From positions 1 to 17,209 of the forward strand of contig CAZCZB010000066.1 in assembly GCA_964502995.1 (NCBI GenBank): a DNA stretch of 17,209 nt, written 5' to 3'. Shown piece after piece: positions 6,217-12,818 of this stretch. How positions within the stretch are numbered: position 1 is the stretch's first letter; every line of letters begins with the position of its first letter. The notes under the pieces are model-generated. The model did not search any database and was not told where the DNA came from. It was given only the letters and a program-made list of their open reading frames with translations. The position numbers and the translations under genes were made by a program. The DNA comes from Bin87 sp964502995 (GTDB taxonomy: Bacteria > Chloroflexota > Dehalococcoidia > Lucifugimonadales > UBA3495).

Positions 6217-7158
6217 CTAACCGGTGATGGGTTCCAGGCCGGCTTCGGCGCGGGCGTCGTTGATGTGGTCGAGGACGCGCATGCGCAGGGGCGGCAGTTC
6301 GTAGCCCAGGTCGGCCATCATGCGGCTGTTGTCCACCAGGTACACGTGGGGCACGGGCCGGTCGCCGGTGGTGATGCTGGCGTCGGGGATGTAGGAGCGC
6401 ACCATGTCGGCCACGTCGGCGATGGTCGCCAGTTCACCGCCGCTGATGTAGATGTTGTGGTTCAGATTTTCGGCCAGGGCAGCGCGGACGAATATCTCGG
6501 CGGCATCCTCGGCGTGGATCATGGGCGAGGCTTCCATGGGGTCGAAGTCCATGCTGACGGGCTGGCCGATGGCGGGCAGCGACATCATGAGGCCGCCGAT
6601 CATGCCGGTCATGCCGGTTACGCGGCCGTGTCCGAAGACGGTGCAGATGCGGATGCCGCGGATGTCGAGGCCGTGGAGCGTCCGGTAGCGGGCGGCGGCG
6701 AAGTCGTTGACGGCCTTGGTCATGCCGTACACGTTGATGGGCGCGGGCAGGTCGTCTTCGATCAATGGGCGGTCGCCGAAGGTGTCCTGCACGCCGTACA
6801 CGGCGATGCTGCTGGCGTATATGACACGCTTGATGCTGCCCCAGCGGGCGGCCTCGAAGACGTTGTTGCATCCGTCGATGTTGACGGCCATGCCGGTGGC
6901 GGGCCGGTCTTCGGTGTCGGGCGGCAGCAGGGCGGCCATGTGGATTATGCGGTCAACGCCGTGCCGGTTGACGGCTTCCAGGAGGTGGTCCAGGCGGGTG
7001 ACATCGCCGCGATAGATGGAGATGCGATCGAGCAGGGGCTGCAGGTTGGCGCGCGGGGGCGCAAGGTCGAAGCAGACGACGTCCTCGCCGCGTTCGACCA
7101 GCTTGCGGATGATGCGGTTCCCGATAAATCCGGTGCCGCCGGTGACCATCACGGACAT
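6217..7158 (-). CDS. Extended SDR NAD-dependent epimerase/dehydratase
   Basis: A 313-aa extended short-chain dehydrogenase/reductase. It has the nucleotide-binding VTGGTGFIG (5-13), an acidic residue at the end of strand 2 (FDLAPP, Asp31) predicting NAD(H), the active-site ASSIAVYG serines (116-117) and the catalytic YGMTK (Tyr144, Lys148). Such enzymes act on nucleotide sugars or related substrates; the exact one is not readable. The start ATG has GGAGG 7 nt upstream. It is the first gene of the run that continues through the MNT-like protein, HepT, LLM oxidoreductase and both Uma2 genes, with a 25-nt gap to the next start. Confidence 0.9.
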   Translation of the reverse strand: MSVMVTGGTGFIGNRIIRKLVERGEDVVCFDLAPPRANLQPLLDRISIYRGDVTRLDHLLEAVNRHGVDRIIHMAALLPPDTEDRPATGMAVNIDGCNNVFEAARWGSIKRVIYASSIAVYGVQDTFGDRPLIEDDLPAPINVYGMTKAVNDFAAARYRTLHGLDIRGIRICTVFGHGRVTGMTGMIGGLMMSLPAIGQPVSMDFDPMEASPMIHAEDAAEIFVRAALAENLNHNIYISGGELATIADVADMVRSYIPDASITTGDRPVPHVYLVDNSRMMADLGYELPPLRMRVLDHINDARAEAGLEPITG

Positions 7159-7220
7159 TGAACAACCTCCAGACCAGCCGCCGGTGTGGGCTATGGGGAG
7201 CGCGGCTGACGATGGGCAGC

Positions 7221-7249
7221 ATCATACCCAGCGGGAGAAGGGGGCGCAA
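7221..7249 (-). promoter_or_regulatory. Promoter of the epimerase-led operon
   Basis: TTGCGC (7244-7249), a 17-nt spacer and TATGAT (7221-7226) on the minus strand. The -10 matches 5/6. The leader to the ATG at 7158 would be about 56 nt and contains the GGAGG ribosome site. The rest of the gap (7250-7417) holds no gene I can support, only a short copy of the ACGCAAAGGCGC repeat at 7286-7297. Confidence 0.45.
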
Positions 7250-7285
7250 GGAACGGCTCAGGGCGCTACGGCGCACGGGATTTTG

Positions 7286-7297
7286 ACGCAAAGGCGC
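7286..7297. repeat. ACGCAAAGGCGC repeat, copy 1
   Basis: The 12-mer is shared with 12686-12697. Both lie in intergenic sequence. The flanks diverge. Confidence 0.35.
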
Positions 7298-7417
7298 GTA
7301 CACGCAATGGGGCCGACGATTGAACCGACGGGATGGCCAGGGGCCAGGGTTGGTTTTGCCGGGATTCGGGAGATACAGATGTAAGGGATGGGGAGGATGT
7401 TTTCGGGAACTGCGGGG

Positions 7418-8086
7418 TCAGGCGGCCTGGTGGAAAGTGGCGCCGGAGTCCCGGGACACGGATGCTTTGAGGCCGTCGGCGGAGAGGTCATCGAGGTGGC
7501 CCAGGCGGTGGATGCCGCGGTCGTGGAGGCCGGCGATGATGTGAACGTCAACGGGCAGGAGGTTGACGGAGAGCGGCGCCAGGAACCGCCGGCGCGGCTC
7601 CGGAGCATCGGGCACCCGGAGGGCTCGTCCCGGCCGGGCGATGCTGGCGGCGCAGTGGGCGGCGAGGCGGTCGGATGCAACGCCAACGCGGGGTTCCCAG
7701 TTGGGCGGAACGCAGCGCATGAGGTTTGCGATGAGGCGCGGCTCGTCGGCGCCGTGAGCATCGTGATCGTCCATCCGCGCGTGCGCGGCGCCTAGTCCGG
7801 CATCCTCAACGGTGTCGATAACGCTGCGAAGACGATCCATCACGGAGCGCCACTGCTGGATATACGCCACGGTGTCGGCGGGAATTGGGACGGCCTGCGG
7901 GCAACGGGCAAGAGCGGTGTCCAGCGGCATACCGGGATGGATACGGCAGCCGGGCGTGGCGTCCACCACGCGGCGCAGCGTCGAGCGGTCGTCATAGATG
8001 ACCAGCGGAAGATGGCGCAGGCTGGAGTTGCGCGCGGCTTCGACCTGACAGGGCAGGCTCTTGATGATGATGCAGGCCACGGTCAT
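7418..8086 (-). CDS. Truncated ImuB-like Y-family DNA polymerase
   Basis: A 222-aa protein with the layout of a Y-family palm/finger region: an N-terminal VACIIIKSLPCQVEAA, VVDATPGCRIHPGMPLDTALARCP, and a helix-hairpin-helix-like LHDRGIHRLGHLDDLSADGL near the end. The first catalytic aspartate is absent (IIKSLP where active enzymes have DxDxFF), and the SIDEAYLD-type motif is replaced by VEDAGLGAAHARMD. Loss of catalytic residues is typical of ImuB, the non-catalytic partner of the DnaE2 mutasome. Normal ImuB is about twice as long. Here the little-finger and C-terminal domains are missing, and I could not find them downstream. No ImuA or DnaE2 gene is in the window. A perfect extended -10 sits next to the ATG. 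Confidence 0.65.
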   Translation of the reverse strand: MTVACIIIKSLPCQVEAARNSSLRHLPLVIYDDRSTLRRVVDATPGCRIHPGMPLDTALARCPQAVPIPADTVAYIQQWRSVMDRLRSVIDTVEDAGLGAAHARMDDHDAHGADEPRLIANLMRCVPPNWEPRVGVASDRLAAHCAASIARPGRALRVPDAPEPRRRFLAPLSVNLLPVDVHIIAGLHDRGIHRLGHLDDLSADGLKASVSRDSGATFHQAA

Positions 8087-8095
8087 GGTGGCCGC

Positions 8096-8101
8096 ATTAT
8101 A
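8096..8101 (-). promoter_or_regulatory. Consensus extended -10 of the ImuB-like gene
   Basis: TGATATAAT on the minus strand is a perfect extended -10 (TATAAT at 8096-8101). Only 9 nt separate it from the ATG at 8086, so the transcript should be leaderless or nearly so; no Shine-Dalgarno is present. No -35 match is visible. Confidence 0.6.
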
Positions 8102-8115
8102 TCAGAATATATTTT

Positions 8116-8143
8116 CGGTACGGAAGTGCGGCGTTCCATACCG
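8116..8143. repeat. CGGTAYGGAA inverted repeat (terminator or operator)
   Basis: CGGTACGGAA (8116-8125) and TTCCATACCG (8134-8143) form a 10-bp stem with one G-U/mismatch around an 8-nt loop. It lies 40 nt after the stop of the gene at 8183 and 15 nt upstream of the -10 of the ImuB-like gene. It could end the first transcript (the following GAAAATATATT is AT-rich but not a U-tract) or be a repressor site for the second. Confidence 0.5.
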
Positions 8144-8182
8144 TAGGCGATTTCGATACTCTGAGGTTCAGAACAGCCGAGA

Positions 8183-8542
8183 CTAGCTTTGCTCCAGCAG
8201 GGGTATCAGCTTGTCCATCAAAGACTCTACGTCGTCGAGTCTTTCGGCCACCTCGTCTACTGCCATGTCGTTCTCATAGGAGTTTTCATGCAGAGCGCTG
8301 GCGGAGTCGAACAGCCGGCGGATCTCGCCGTCGCCGGTTTCGGCACGGATACGGCTGGCTGCTCTGTGGTAGTGGCGGTGACGGTGGTGCTCCCAGCCTC
8401 GCTGCTCGGCGATGGCCTTGAGTATCTGAGCGGTGGCGCCCCAACCCTTTTCGGAAGCCTGCGCCAGGTCGCCGTCTGAAAATTCCTGTCTGGCCTGCGC
8501 GAGGAAACGCTCGCTGGCTTGCTGATCCTGCTGAGAGGCCAT
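8183..8542 (-). CDS. PaREP1/HEPN-like small helical protein
   Basis: A 119-aa helical protein. The core ASERFLAQARQEF, GDLAQASEKGWGATAQILKAIAEQRGWEHH and later LFDSASALHENSYEND resembles PaREP1-type HEPN-related proteins, which are often multicopy and unlinked to a partner. No RX4HXY motif is present, so RNase activity is not predicted; it may be a structural HEPN. A longer frame begins at 8656. The ATG at 8542 is preferred because it has AGGA 10 nt upstream and because the family core starts just after it. The N-terminal MASQQDQQ is polar. It has its own promoter and a downstream inverted repeat. Confidence 0.6.
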   Translation of the reverse strand: MASQQDQQASERFLAQARQEFSDGDLAQASEKGWGATAQILKAIAEQRGWEHHRHRHYHRAASRIRAETGDGEIRRLFDSASALHENSYENDMAVDEVAERLDDVESLMDKLIPLLEQS

Positions 8543-8567
8543 TGGTGGCTTGTCCTGTCGTTCTTGT

Positions 8568-8596
8568 ATGTTAGCGGCCCAGAGCCGGACGGGCAA
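8568..8596 (-). promoter_or_regulatory. Promoter of the PaREP1-like gene
   Basis: TTGCCC (8591-8596), a 17-nt spacer and TAACAT (8568-8573), each 4/6 to consensus. The -35 hexamer is the same as in the zinc dehydrogenase promoter. The expected leader is about 18 nt and includes the AGGA ribosome site, which also argues for the 8542 start. Confidence 0.4.
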
Positions 8597-8671
8597 TTGA
8601 CCAGACACGGCTTTCAAGAAGTTCCCTGGTTGTGAGTAGCGAAATTTCCTCTCCATACCGGCGGCGCCGGA

Positions 8672-8711
8672 CGGTGGGCTTTTGCATGGATAAACACGAT
8701 GGACGGGATGG
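8672..8711. repeat. CGGTGGG-TTTTGCATGGATAAAC repeat, copy 1
   Basis: Starts CGGTGGGCTTTTGCATGGAT. It matches 9785-9820 at about 32 of 36 positions. It lies in the 294-nt gap between the DUF2306-like gene and the PaREP1-like gene, so these two copies flank the membrane-protein gene in the same orientation. Apart from this repeat and the promoter near 8568, I see nothing in 8543-8836. Confidence 0.6.
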
Positions 8712-8836
8712 AGGGGATATTTCGATACGGGGTTATTTATTTGGGACGGGTTCCTCGGGATTCAGGTATCCGCATATGGCGGACATCTGCGACTTTTGCA
8801 GGAACTGGGGCGTTCGGCGGATGGGACGGGTCGGTT

Positions 8837-9514
8837 TCAGGGGTTGGCGGTTGGAGTGGGCCTTCGCTTTGCCTGCAACGCGGTGCGCACGTTCCACCAG
8901 ATTATCAGCGGCGTGATGACGATTGTGGGCAGCAGCCAGGGCAGCCATACCGGGTTCATGCTGACGTTGACGACCATCACGGCGGTTATCGTGGCAATGG
9001 TGCCCGCCATCATGTTGGTGAGGTGGCGCTGGATGCGGCGGTGGTTGGCCGGACGCCGGTTTGCGCCGCGTCCGGAATTGAAGAACAGCCCGTCGGCGAC
9101 GCTCAGGGCGACGGCGATGCCTCCGAAAGCCAGCATGGTGATCCACTGGCCGCTGCCCGATTGCGCCAGCACGGCGGCGTAACCCCACATTGCCAGGCCG
9201 GTGACGCCCAGGATGCCGACGGCGGCCCAATCAACGGGGCGGGGCCGGCGGCTGCGGTTGCGGGCAAAGCGCCACCCGGCGAAGACCAGGTAGAAACTGA
9301 AGCAGGCGATCAGCAGCAGGAATACGCTGGAACCCAGCAACGCCAGCGGGATCGCGGTGAGGAATATCACCGTCATGCCGATGGCATACACCCGGCCGGC
9401 GCGGACGTGCAGTATGCCGCCCTTGGCGGTGACCAACGCCACCAGCGCAGTGAGCAGCGCAACGGACCCGGCAGCGATGTGAATGATCAGCAGAACCAGA
9501 GCGACTATCGACAT
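8837..9514 (-). CDS. DUF2306-like multi-pass membrane protein
   Basis: A 225-aa integral membrane protein with seven or eight hydrophobic segments. The N-terminal IIHIAAGSVALLTALVAL, then KGGILHVRAGRVYAIGM, and later NHRRIQRHLTNMMAGTIA, match the histidine-bearing pattern of DUF2306-type proteins (His in helix 1, HxxxGR after helix 2, and a later HxxxM). Function unknown; the spaced histidines could bind heme or metal, which is only a guess. The frame stays open to 9664, but the part upstream of the ATG at 9514 translates the palindromic element at 9607-9690, so 9514 is preferred even though no Shine-Dalgarno is visible. Confidence 0.7.
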   Translation of the reverse strand: MSIVALVLLIIHIAAGSVALLTALVALVTAKGGILHVRAGRVYAIGMTVIFLTAIPLALLGSSVFLLLIACFSFYLVFAGWRFARNRSRRPRPVDWAAVGILGVTGLAMWGYAAVLAQSGSGQWITMLAFGGIAVALSVADGLFFNSGRGANRRPANHRRIQRHLTNMMAGTIATITAVMVVNVSMNPVWLPWLLPTIVITPLIIWWNVRTALQAKRRPTPTANP

Positions 9515-9606
9515 GCGACTGTCATCATGTGGGTCAAAGCCGTTGGAGTCAAGGGAACCGCGGCGGCGTGGCAGGGCCTTACGATTTTTGGCGCACCGGC
9601 CATTGG

Positions 9607-9690
9607 TCCGCTCATGGTGCGGAACGTCCGCCTTTGGCGGGAGCCTGTCGAACCATGTCCCCATCCTTCGACAAGCTCAGGATGAGCGGA
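9607..9690. repeat. 84-bp nested palindromic element
   Basis: Terminal arms TCCGCTCAT (9607-9615) and ATGAGCGGA (9682-9690) are a perfect inverted repeat. Inside are GAGCCTGTCGAA (9641-9652) with TTCGACAAGCTC (9667-9678), 11/12 paired; CATCCT (9662-9667) with AGGATG (9680-9685); and a CCGCC-ttt-GGCGG hairpin (9628-9640). This is BIME- or MITE-like. It sits in the 425-nt gap 9515-9939, which otherwise holds only the repeat at 9785. Confidence 0.65.
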
Positions 9691-9784
9691 TAGGCGGCGC
9701 GAAAAACGAAAGACCCGGGGCGGCGATGAGAGTAATCACGTCCTGGTCAGGGATGGCGCGGGAGTCGGAATCGCTGGCGCCTGG

Positions 9785-9820
9785 CGGTGGGTTTTTGCAT
9801 GGATAAACGGGATGGGCGGG
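9785..9820. repeat. CGGTGGG-TTTTGCATGGATAAAC repeat, copy 2
   Basis: CGGTGGGTTTTTGCATGGAT followed by AAACGGGATGGGCGGG, aligning with copy 1 at 8672 in the same orientation. A looser copy is at 3013. Confidence 0.6.
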
Positions 9821-9939
9821 TTCCAGGGGTTTTCACGCGGCGAGACGTGTGCGTATTTTCACCCGACGAGATGCAATCCGGCGACCGGGCGGGGATGTCA
9901 GAGCGCCAACAATCTCTCGCTGACGACGATATGCGCAAT

Positions 9940-10512
9940 TTATCCACGCGCTTTGTGAGCGTTGACGGCAGCGATAATGCCGGCCGCGGTGTCGGGATTA
10001 TCCCCAAGCCTGGATGCCCAATCGCGTCCGGGATGCAGCGTGTCCTATTTGGACCGTCGCTGGTTCCTGCGGCCGGCGCCCGGATCATGATTCCCGAATC
10101 CGTCGACGATCAAGTTCCATACTGGTTGATACTGCGCAATCAACACCTGCTCGGTGAGGCCGATCCACACGGGGTCGAGCACCAGCCAGCGACAGCGAAA
10201 GTCGGCCAGGTCCAAGTTGGATGCCGCTTCGATTGACGCCCCATGTTGCTGCAAGCGGTGGTGAAGGACACCGGTTGCTGCCTGAGAGCGTCCCTGTCTC
10301 CGCCCGGGTGGGTCGGCCTTCCCCACATAGATGGGCACTTGCTCCCCGAGGCCGGCATACGCAGGGAAGGCTCCGGTATAGTGCAGGGTGTAAACCCCGG
10401 CGCCATCAAAGGTTTCGGCGGGTGGCAGCGCGTCGCTGGCGTATTCCATCAAGGCCCGGGCAGCATTGCGGCCCAGTTCGTCAACGCTGAGCGGATTGTA
10501 AACGCGCACCAC
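9940..10512 (-). pseudogene. Eco29kI-family GIY-YIG restriction endonuclease with in-frame amber codon
   Basis: The first 155 codons read as an Eco29kI-type nuclease: YNPLSVDELGRNAARAL, GVYTLHY, PIYVGKADPPGRRQGRS, HHRLQQH, EQVLIAQYQPVWN and DGFGNHDPGAGR. Six residues fit the R.Eco29kI catalytic set (Tyr41, Tyr62, Arg86, His90, Glu121, Asn133), with the 4- and 12-residue spacings kept. TAG at 10045-10047 then ends the frame. The same frame continues for 34 more codons, DTLHPGRDWASRL onward, to TAA at 9940. The family normally reads RSxWDxLHPGR here, so TAG replaces a tryptophan TGG. Either it is a recent pseudogene, a shortened but active enzyme, or a read-through codon. The start is GTG, directly abutting the methyltransferase stop. 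Confidence 0.75.
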
Positions 10513-11238
10513 CTACCGCTCGCACCTGGCGCTATTGCGGCAAATTATCCAGAAACAGTGCCGTTTCCTGGCGTGGTGGGCGGTGGTCCACTTTGTGGAC
10601 ACCATCGGGCCTGTTCTGACCTTGATAATGAGATCGCAGACGGTGAATCCTGCCTCTTCGGCCATCCGCATGAAGTCGCAATGGCTCCACTTTGCGCGGT
10701 GGCTATTGACCATATCGGTGATCTTTGCCAGGAGCAGGCCCTCGGGCTTCAGAACCCGTTTTGCCTGATCCAGGAACGGGGGATACAGGTAACTCAGGCT
10801 CCAGTCGTGTTCTTTTCCGCACGCAACTGTTGCCCCAAAATCCTCGTCAAATTTCTTGCTGCTCTTGTCCCTGCCTTGTGGTCCGACGTGGGGCGGGTCG
10901 TAAACGACCGTGCCAAATGCAGCATCCGGCACACCTGCCATTACGCGATTGTCAGCGACGATCATTGGCTCGAATTTGGGGTCGATGTCCATCGATACAA
11001 CATTGCGGGACGACTTCTTCCAGAAACGGCCCCTGTTGTACGTGGCATCCAGGATGGGCTCCGGGTCAATGGACGGGTAGAACTGCAGCATTGTTTCAAT
11101 CAGTTCACCGTCTGTGCCTTCCCAAACGCTGCTGATGGGCTGGTATCCCTGTTTGACCGGCGGATAATCAAAAAGCAAAACGGGCACCCCTGTTCGGAAC
11201 TGCCCCGTATCGTAATGCCTGTTGCAACGTGCTGGCAA
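10513..11238 (-). CDS. DNA amino-methyltransferase (N6-adenine/N4-cytosine type)
   Basis: A 241-aa class I SAM-dependent methyltransferase. It has a motif I-like ILDATYNRGRFW (62-73), an acidic strand-2 end SMDIDP (83-87), and the catalytic VVYDPPH (111-117), a DPPY-type motif used for exocyclic amino groups rather than C5. The later ARKRHCFWIICRN also fits such enzymes. The gene ends with TAG directly against the GTG of the Eco29kI-like nuclease, so the two form a restriction-modification pair. The start is uncertain: the frame opens after a TGA about 24 nt before a TTG at 11238, with no clear ribosome site. GTG at residue 18 is an alternative. The original Eco29kI partner is a C5 methyltransferase as I recall, so the pairing is atypical. 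Confidence 0.75.
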   Translation of the reverse strand: MPARCNRHYDTGQFRTGVPVLLFDYPPVKQGYQPISSVWEGTDGELIETMLQFYPSIDPEPILDATYNRGRFWKKSSRNVVSMDIDPKFEPMIVADNRVMAGVPDAAFGTVVYDPPHVGPQGRDKSSKKFDEDFGATVACGKEHDWSLSYLYPPFLDQAKRVLKPEGLLLAKITDMVNSHRAKWSHCDFMRMAEEAGFTVCDLIIKVRTGPMVSTKWTTAHHARKRHCFWIICRNSARCER

Positions 11239-11425
11239 GGCACAGTTGTCATTCGCTGCTCAGGCACACGTTCGGACGCACGGCGGTTGGCAGGGTTCGC
11301 CTCGCCGTAAGGCAACCGTTTCACCGGGAGGAAGCAAACGACCTGGTCGCCGAACGGCCTGTCGTTGGTGATGCCAAAGCGGCCGTTGATACCGTGTGGA
11401 TATCCGATCAGCAGGCGGCGGCGAT

Positions 11426-12619
11426 TCAGTAGGCGGCGGCGATTTTTTCGGTTTGGTGGTATTGGCCGTCGGGGCCGATTACCGTGAGGTACACCGCGTC
11501 GGAACCCTGGTTGTCGTGGGGGCCGTATTCGAGCCGGAACCCGTCGAGGTCCATCACCTGCGAGGCGTTCAGGGCGTCCATGAAGCACTGGCGGCTGAGT
11601 TCGCGGCCGCAAGCCTCCAGGCCGTGGATGGCGAGGCGGCCGGCCAGGTATCCCTCCAGGGAAACGAACCCGGGTTCAACGTCGGGGCGATATTCGGAAA
11701 GGGCGGCGTGGTAGCGGGCGACCACCGGGATGCTGGCATCGTCGGGAAATGGAACCACCTGGGTGACGTAAACGTCGTCGCCGCCCTCTCCGAGCGCTTC
11801 GGCCAGGGCGTTGCCGCCGCCGAAGGACACGGTGAAGAATACCGGATTGATGTCGCGCCGGACCAGTTCAACCGTCGTCGCGACCGGCTCATGGGCGCCG
11901 ATGATGACCACGGCTTCGGGGTTGGCCTGAACAATCTCGGCGGTGGCGCGCCGCACCGCGCTGGAGTTGCGCTGGTAATGCCACGCGCCGATGATTTCCA
12001 GACCACGCTTTTGCAGCGCCATCCGGACGCCGGTGAGTCCGTTACGGCCGTAGGCATCATCCTGATAGAGCACCGCGACGCGGGTGACGTCCAGATCCTC
12101 GGTGAGCCGGCGGATGATTTCCTCGGTTTCCTGGTTGTAAGAGGCGCGGAGGTTGACCACGTTGTTGAGCGCAGGGTCGCGCAGGAACTCGGCGCCGGTG
12201 AACGGCGCGAGAAACGGGACGCCGGCATCATGAGCAATGGGAGACGCGACGCTGGTGGTCGGCGTGCCCACGGAGCCGATGAGGGCGAAAACCCGTACCT
12301 TTTCGATGAGCCACTTGGTGGTGTGGATGGCGTAGTCGGTCTCGTAGGAGTCGTCGAGCGTCTTGAGCAGCAGTTGCCGGCCATGCACACCGCCGGACCG
12401 GTTGGCTTCATCGAAGGCGGCCTCGATGCCCAGGCGCATCTGCCAGCCCAGATCTTTGGACGGGCCGCTGAAAACGGCGGACTGTCCGAACAGCACCGCG
12501 TCGTCGGTGATGCCCGGGTCTGCGGCGGTGGCCGCGGCGTTGGGCCCCCGGTCGCACGCGACACCGAGGGCGATGACCGCCATAACAACGCAGAGCGACA
12601 ACGAGGCGAAAAGTTTCAT
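11426..12619 (-). CDS. Branched-chain-amino-acid-type ABC transporter substrate-binding lipoprotein
   Basis: A 397-aa type I periplasmic-binding protein of the LivJ/HAAT (Peripla_BP_6) class. The signal peptide starts MKLFASLSLCVVMAVIALGV. Cys22 of GVAC is a likely lipidation site, though the -3 position is Gly, so the lipobox is imperfect. The mature part has the family pattern: LFGQSAVFSGPSKDLG, EAAFDEANRSGGVHGRQL, ALIGSVGTPTTSVA, VAVLYQDDAYGRNG, and EAVVIIGAHEP. The ligand is not predictable. The ATG at 12619 is chosen over one at 12673 because it begins the signal peptide. No permease or ATPase gene is in the window, so it is an orphan here. Confidence 0.85.
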   Translation of the reverse strand: MKLFASLSLCVVMAVIALGVACDRGPNAAATAADPGITDDAVLFGQSAVFSGPSKDLGWQMRLGIEAAFDEANRSGGVHGRQLLLKTLDDSYETDYAIHTTKWLIEKVRVFALIGSVGTPTTSVASPIAHDAGVPFLAPFTGAEFLRDPALNNVVNLRASYNQETEEIIRRLTEDLDVTRVAVLYQDDAYGRNGLTGVRMALQKRGLEIIGAWHYQRNSSAVRRATAEIVQANPEAVVIIGAHEPVATTVELVRRDINPVFFTVSFGGGNALAEALGEGGDDVYVTQVVPFPDDASIPVVARYHAALSEYRPDVEPGFVSLEGYLAGRLAIHGLEACGRELSRQCFMDALNASQVMDLDGFRLEYGPHDNQGSDAVYLTVIGPDGQYHQTEKIAAAY

Positions 12620-12638
12620 GAGTGCGCCCGGCCTGACA

Positions 12639-12663
12639 TTGCCAACAAGAGTGTCGTTGGCAA
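12639..12663. promoter_or_regulatory. Perfect inverted repeat upstream of the substrate-binding protein
   Basis: TTGCCAAC (12639-12646) and GTTGGCAA (12656-12663) are a perfect 8-bp inverted repeat with a 9-nt spacer, about 20 nt before the ATG at 12619. It could be a dimeric-regulator operator or a leader hairpin. No convincing -35/-10 pair was found next to it. Confidence 0.4.
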
Positions 12664-12685
12664 GGGTACTCATAACGGGGAATTA

Positions 12686-12697
12686 ACGCAAAGGCGC
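12686..12697. repeat. ACGCAAAGGCGC repeat, copy 2
   Basis: The same 12-mer as 7286-7297, within AACGCAAAGGCGCAGAGACG. Intergenic. Confidence 0.35.
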
Positions 12698-12763
12698 AGA
12701 GACGCGGAGGGAGATGGTTTGATGCCGTGGCGGTTCGTTTCCGTCGGACGGGCGACCGTCGGG

Positions 12764-12791
12764 GATGGGGCGAATGATTATTCGCCCCTAC
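12764..12791. repeat. GGGGCGAAT palindromic repeat, copy 2
   Basis: GGGGCGAAT (12767-12775), a GATT loop and ATTCGCCCC (12780-12788) form a 9-bp stem. The 27 nt 12767-12793 are identical to 1888-1914, but the outer GTA arm is changed to GAT here. It lies about 30 nt after the stop of the dehydrogenase gene at 12819, so it may end that transcript. Confidence 0.7.
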
Positions 12792-12818
12792 GTTGCCGGT
12801 TGCCGGGGACGGGGCGGG

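Noticed and set aside
6160..7161. Plus-strand open frame of 333 codons opposite the epimerase
   Set aside because: His/Val/Asp-rich antisense translation with no domain; the epimerase on the other strand is unambiguous.
9747..10088. 113-codon minus-strand frame overlapping the end of the restriction gene
   Set aside because: Out of frame with the Eco29kI-like sequence and spans a dispersed repeat; no recognisable content.
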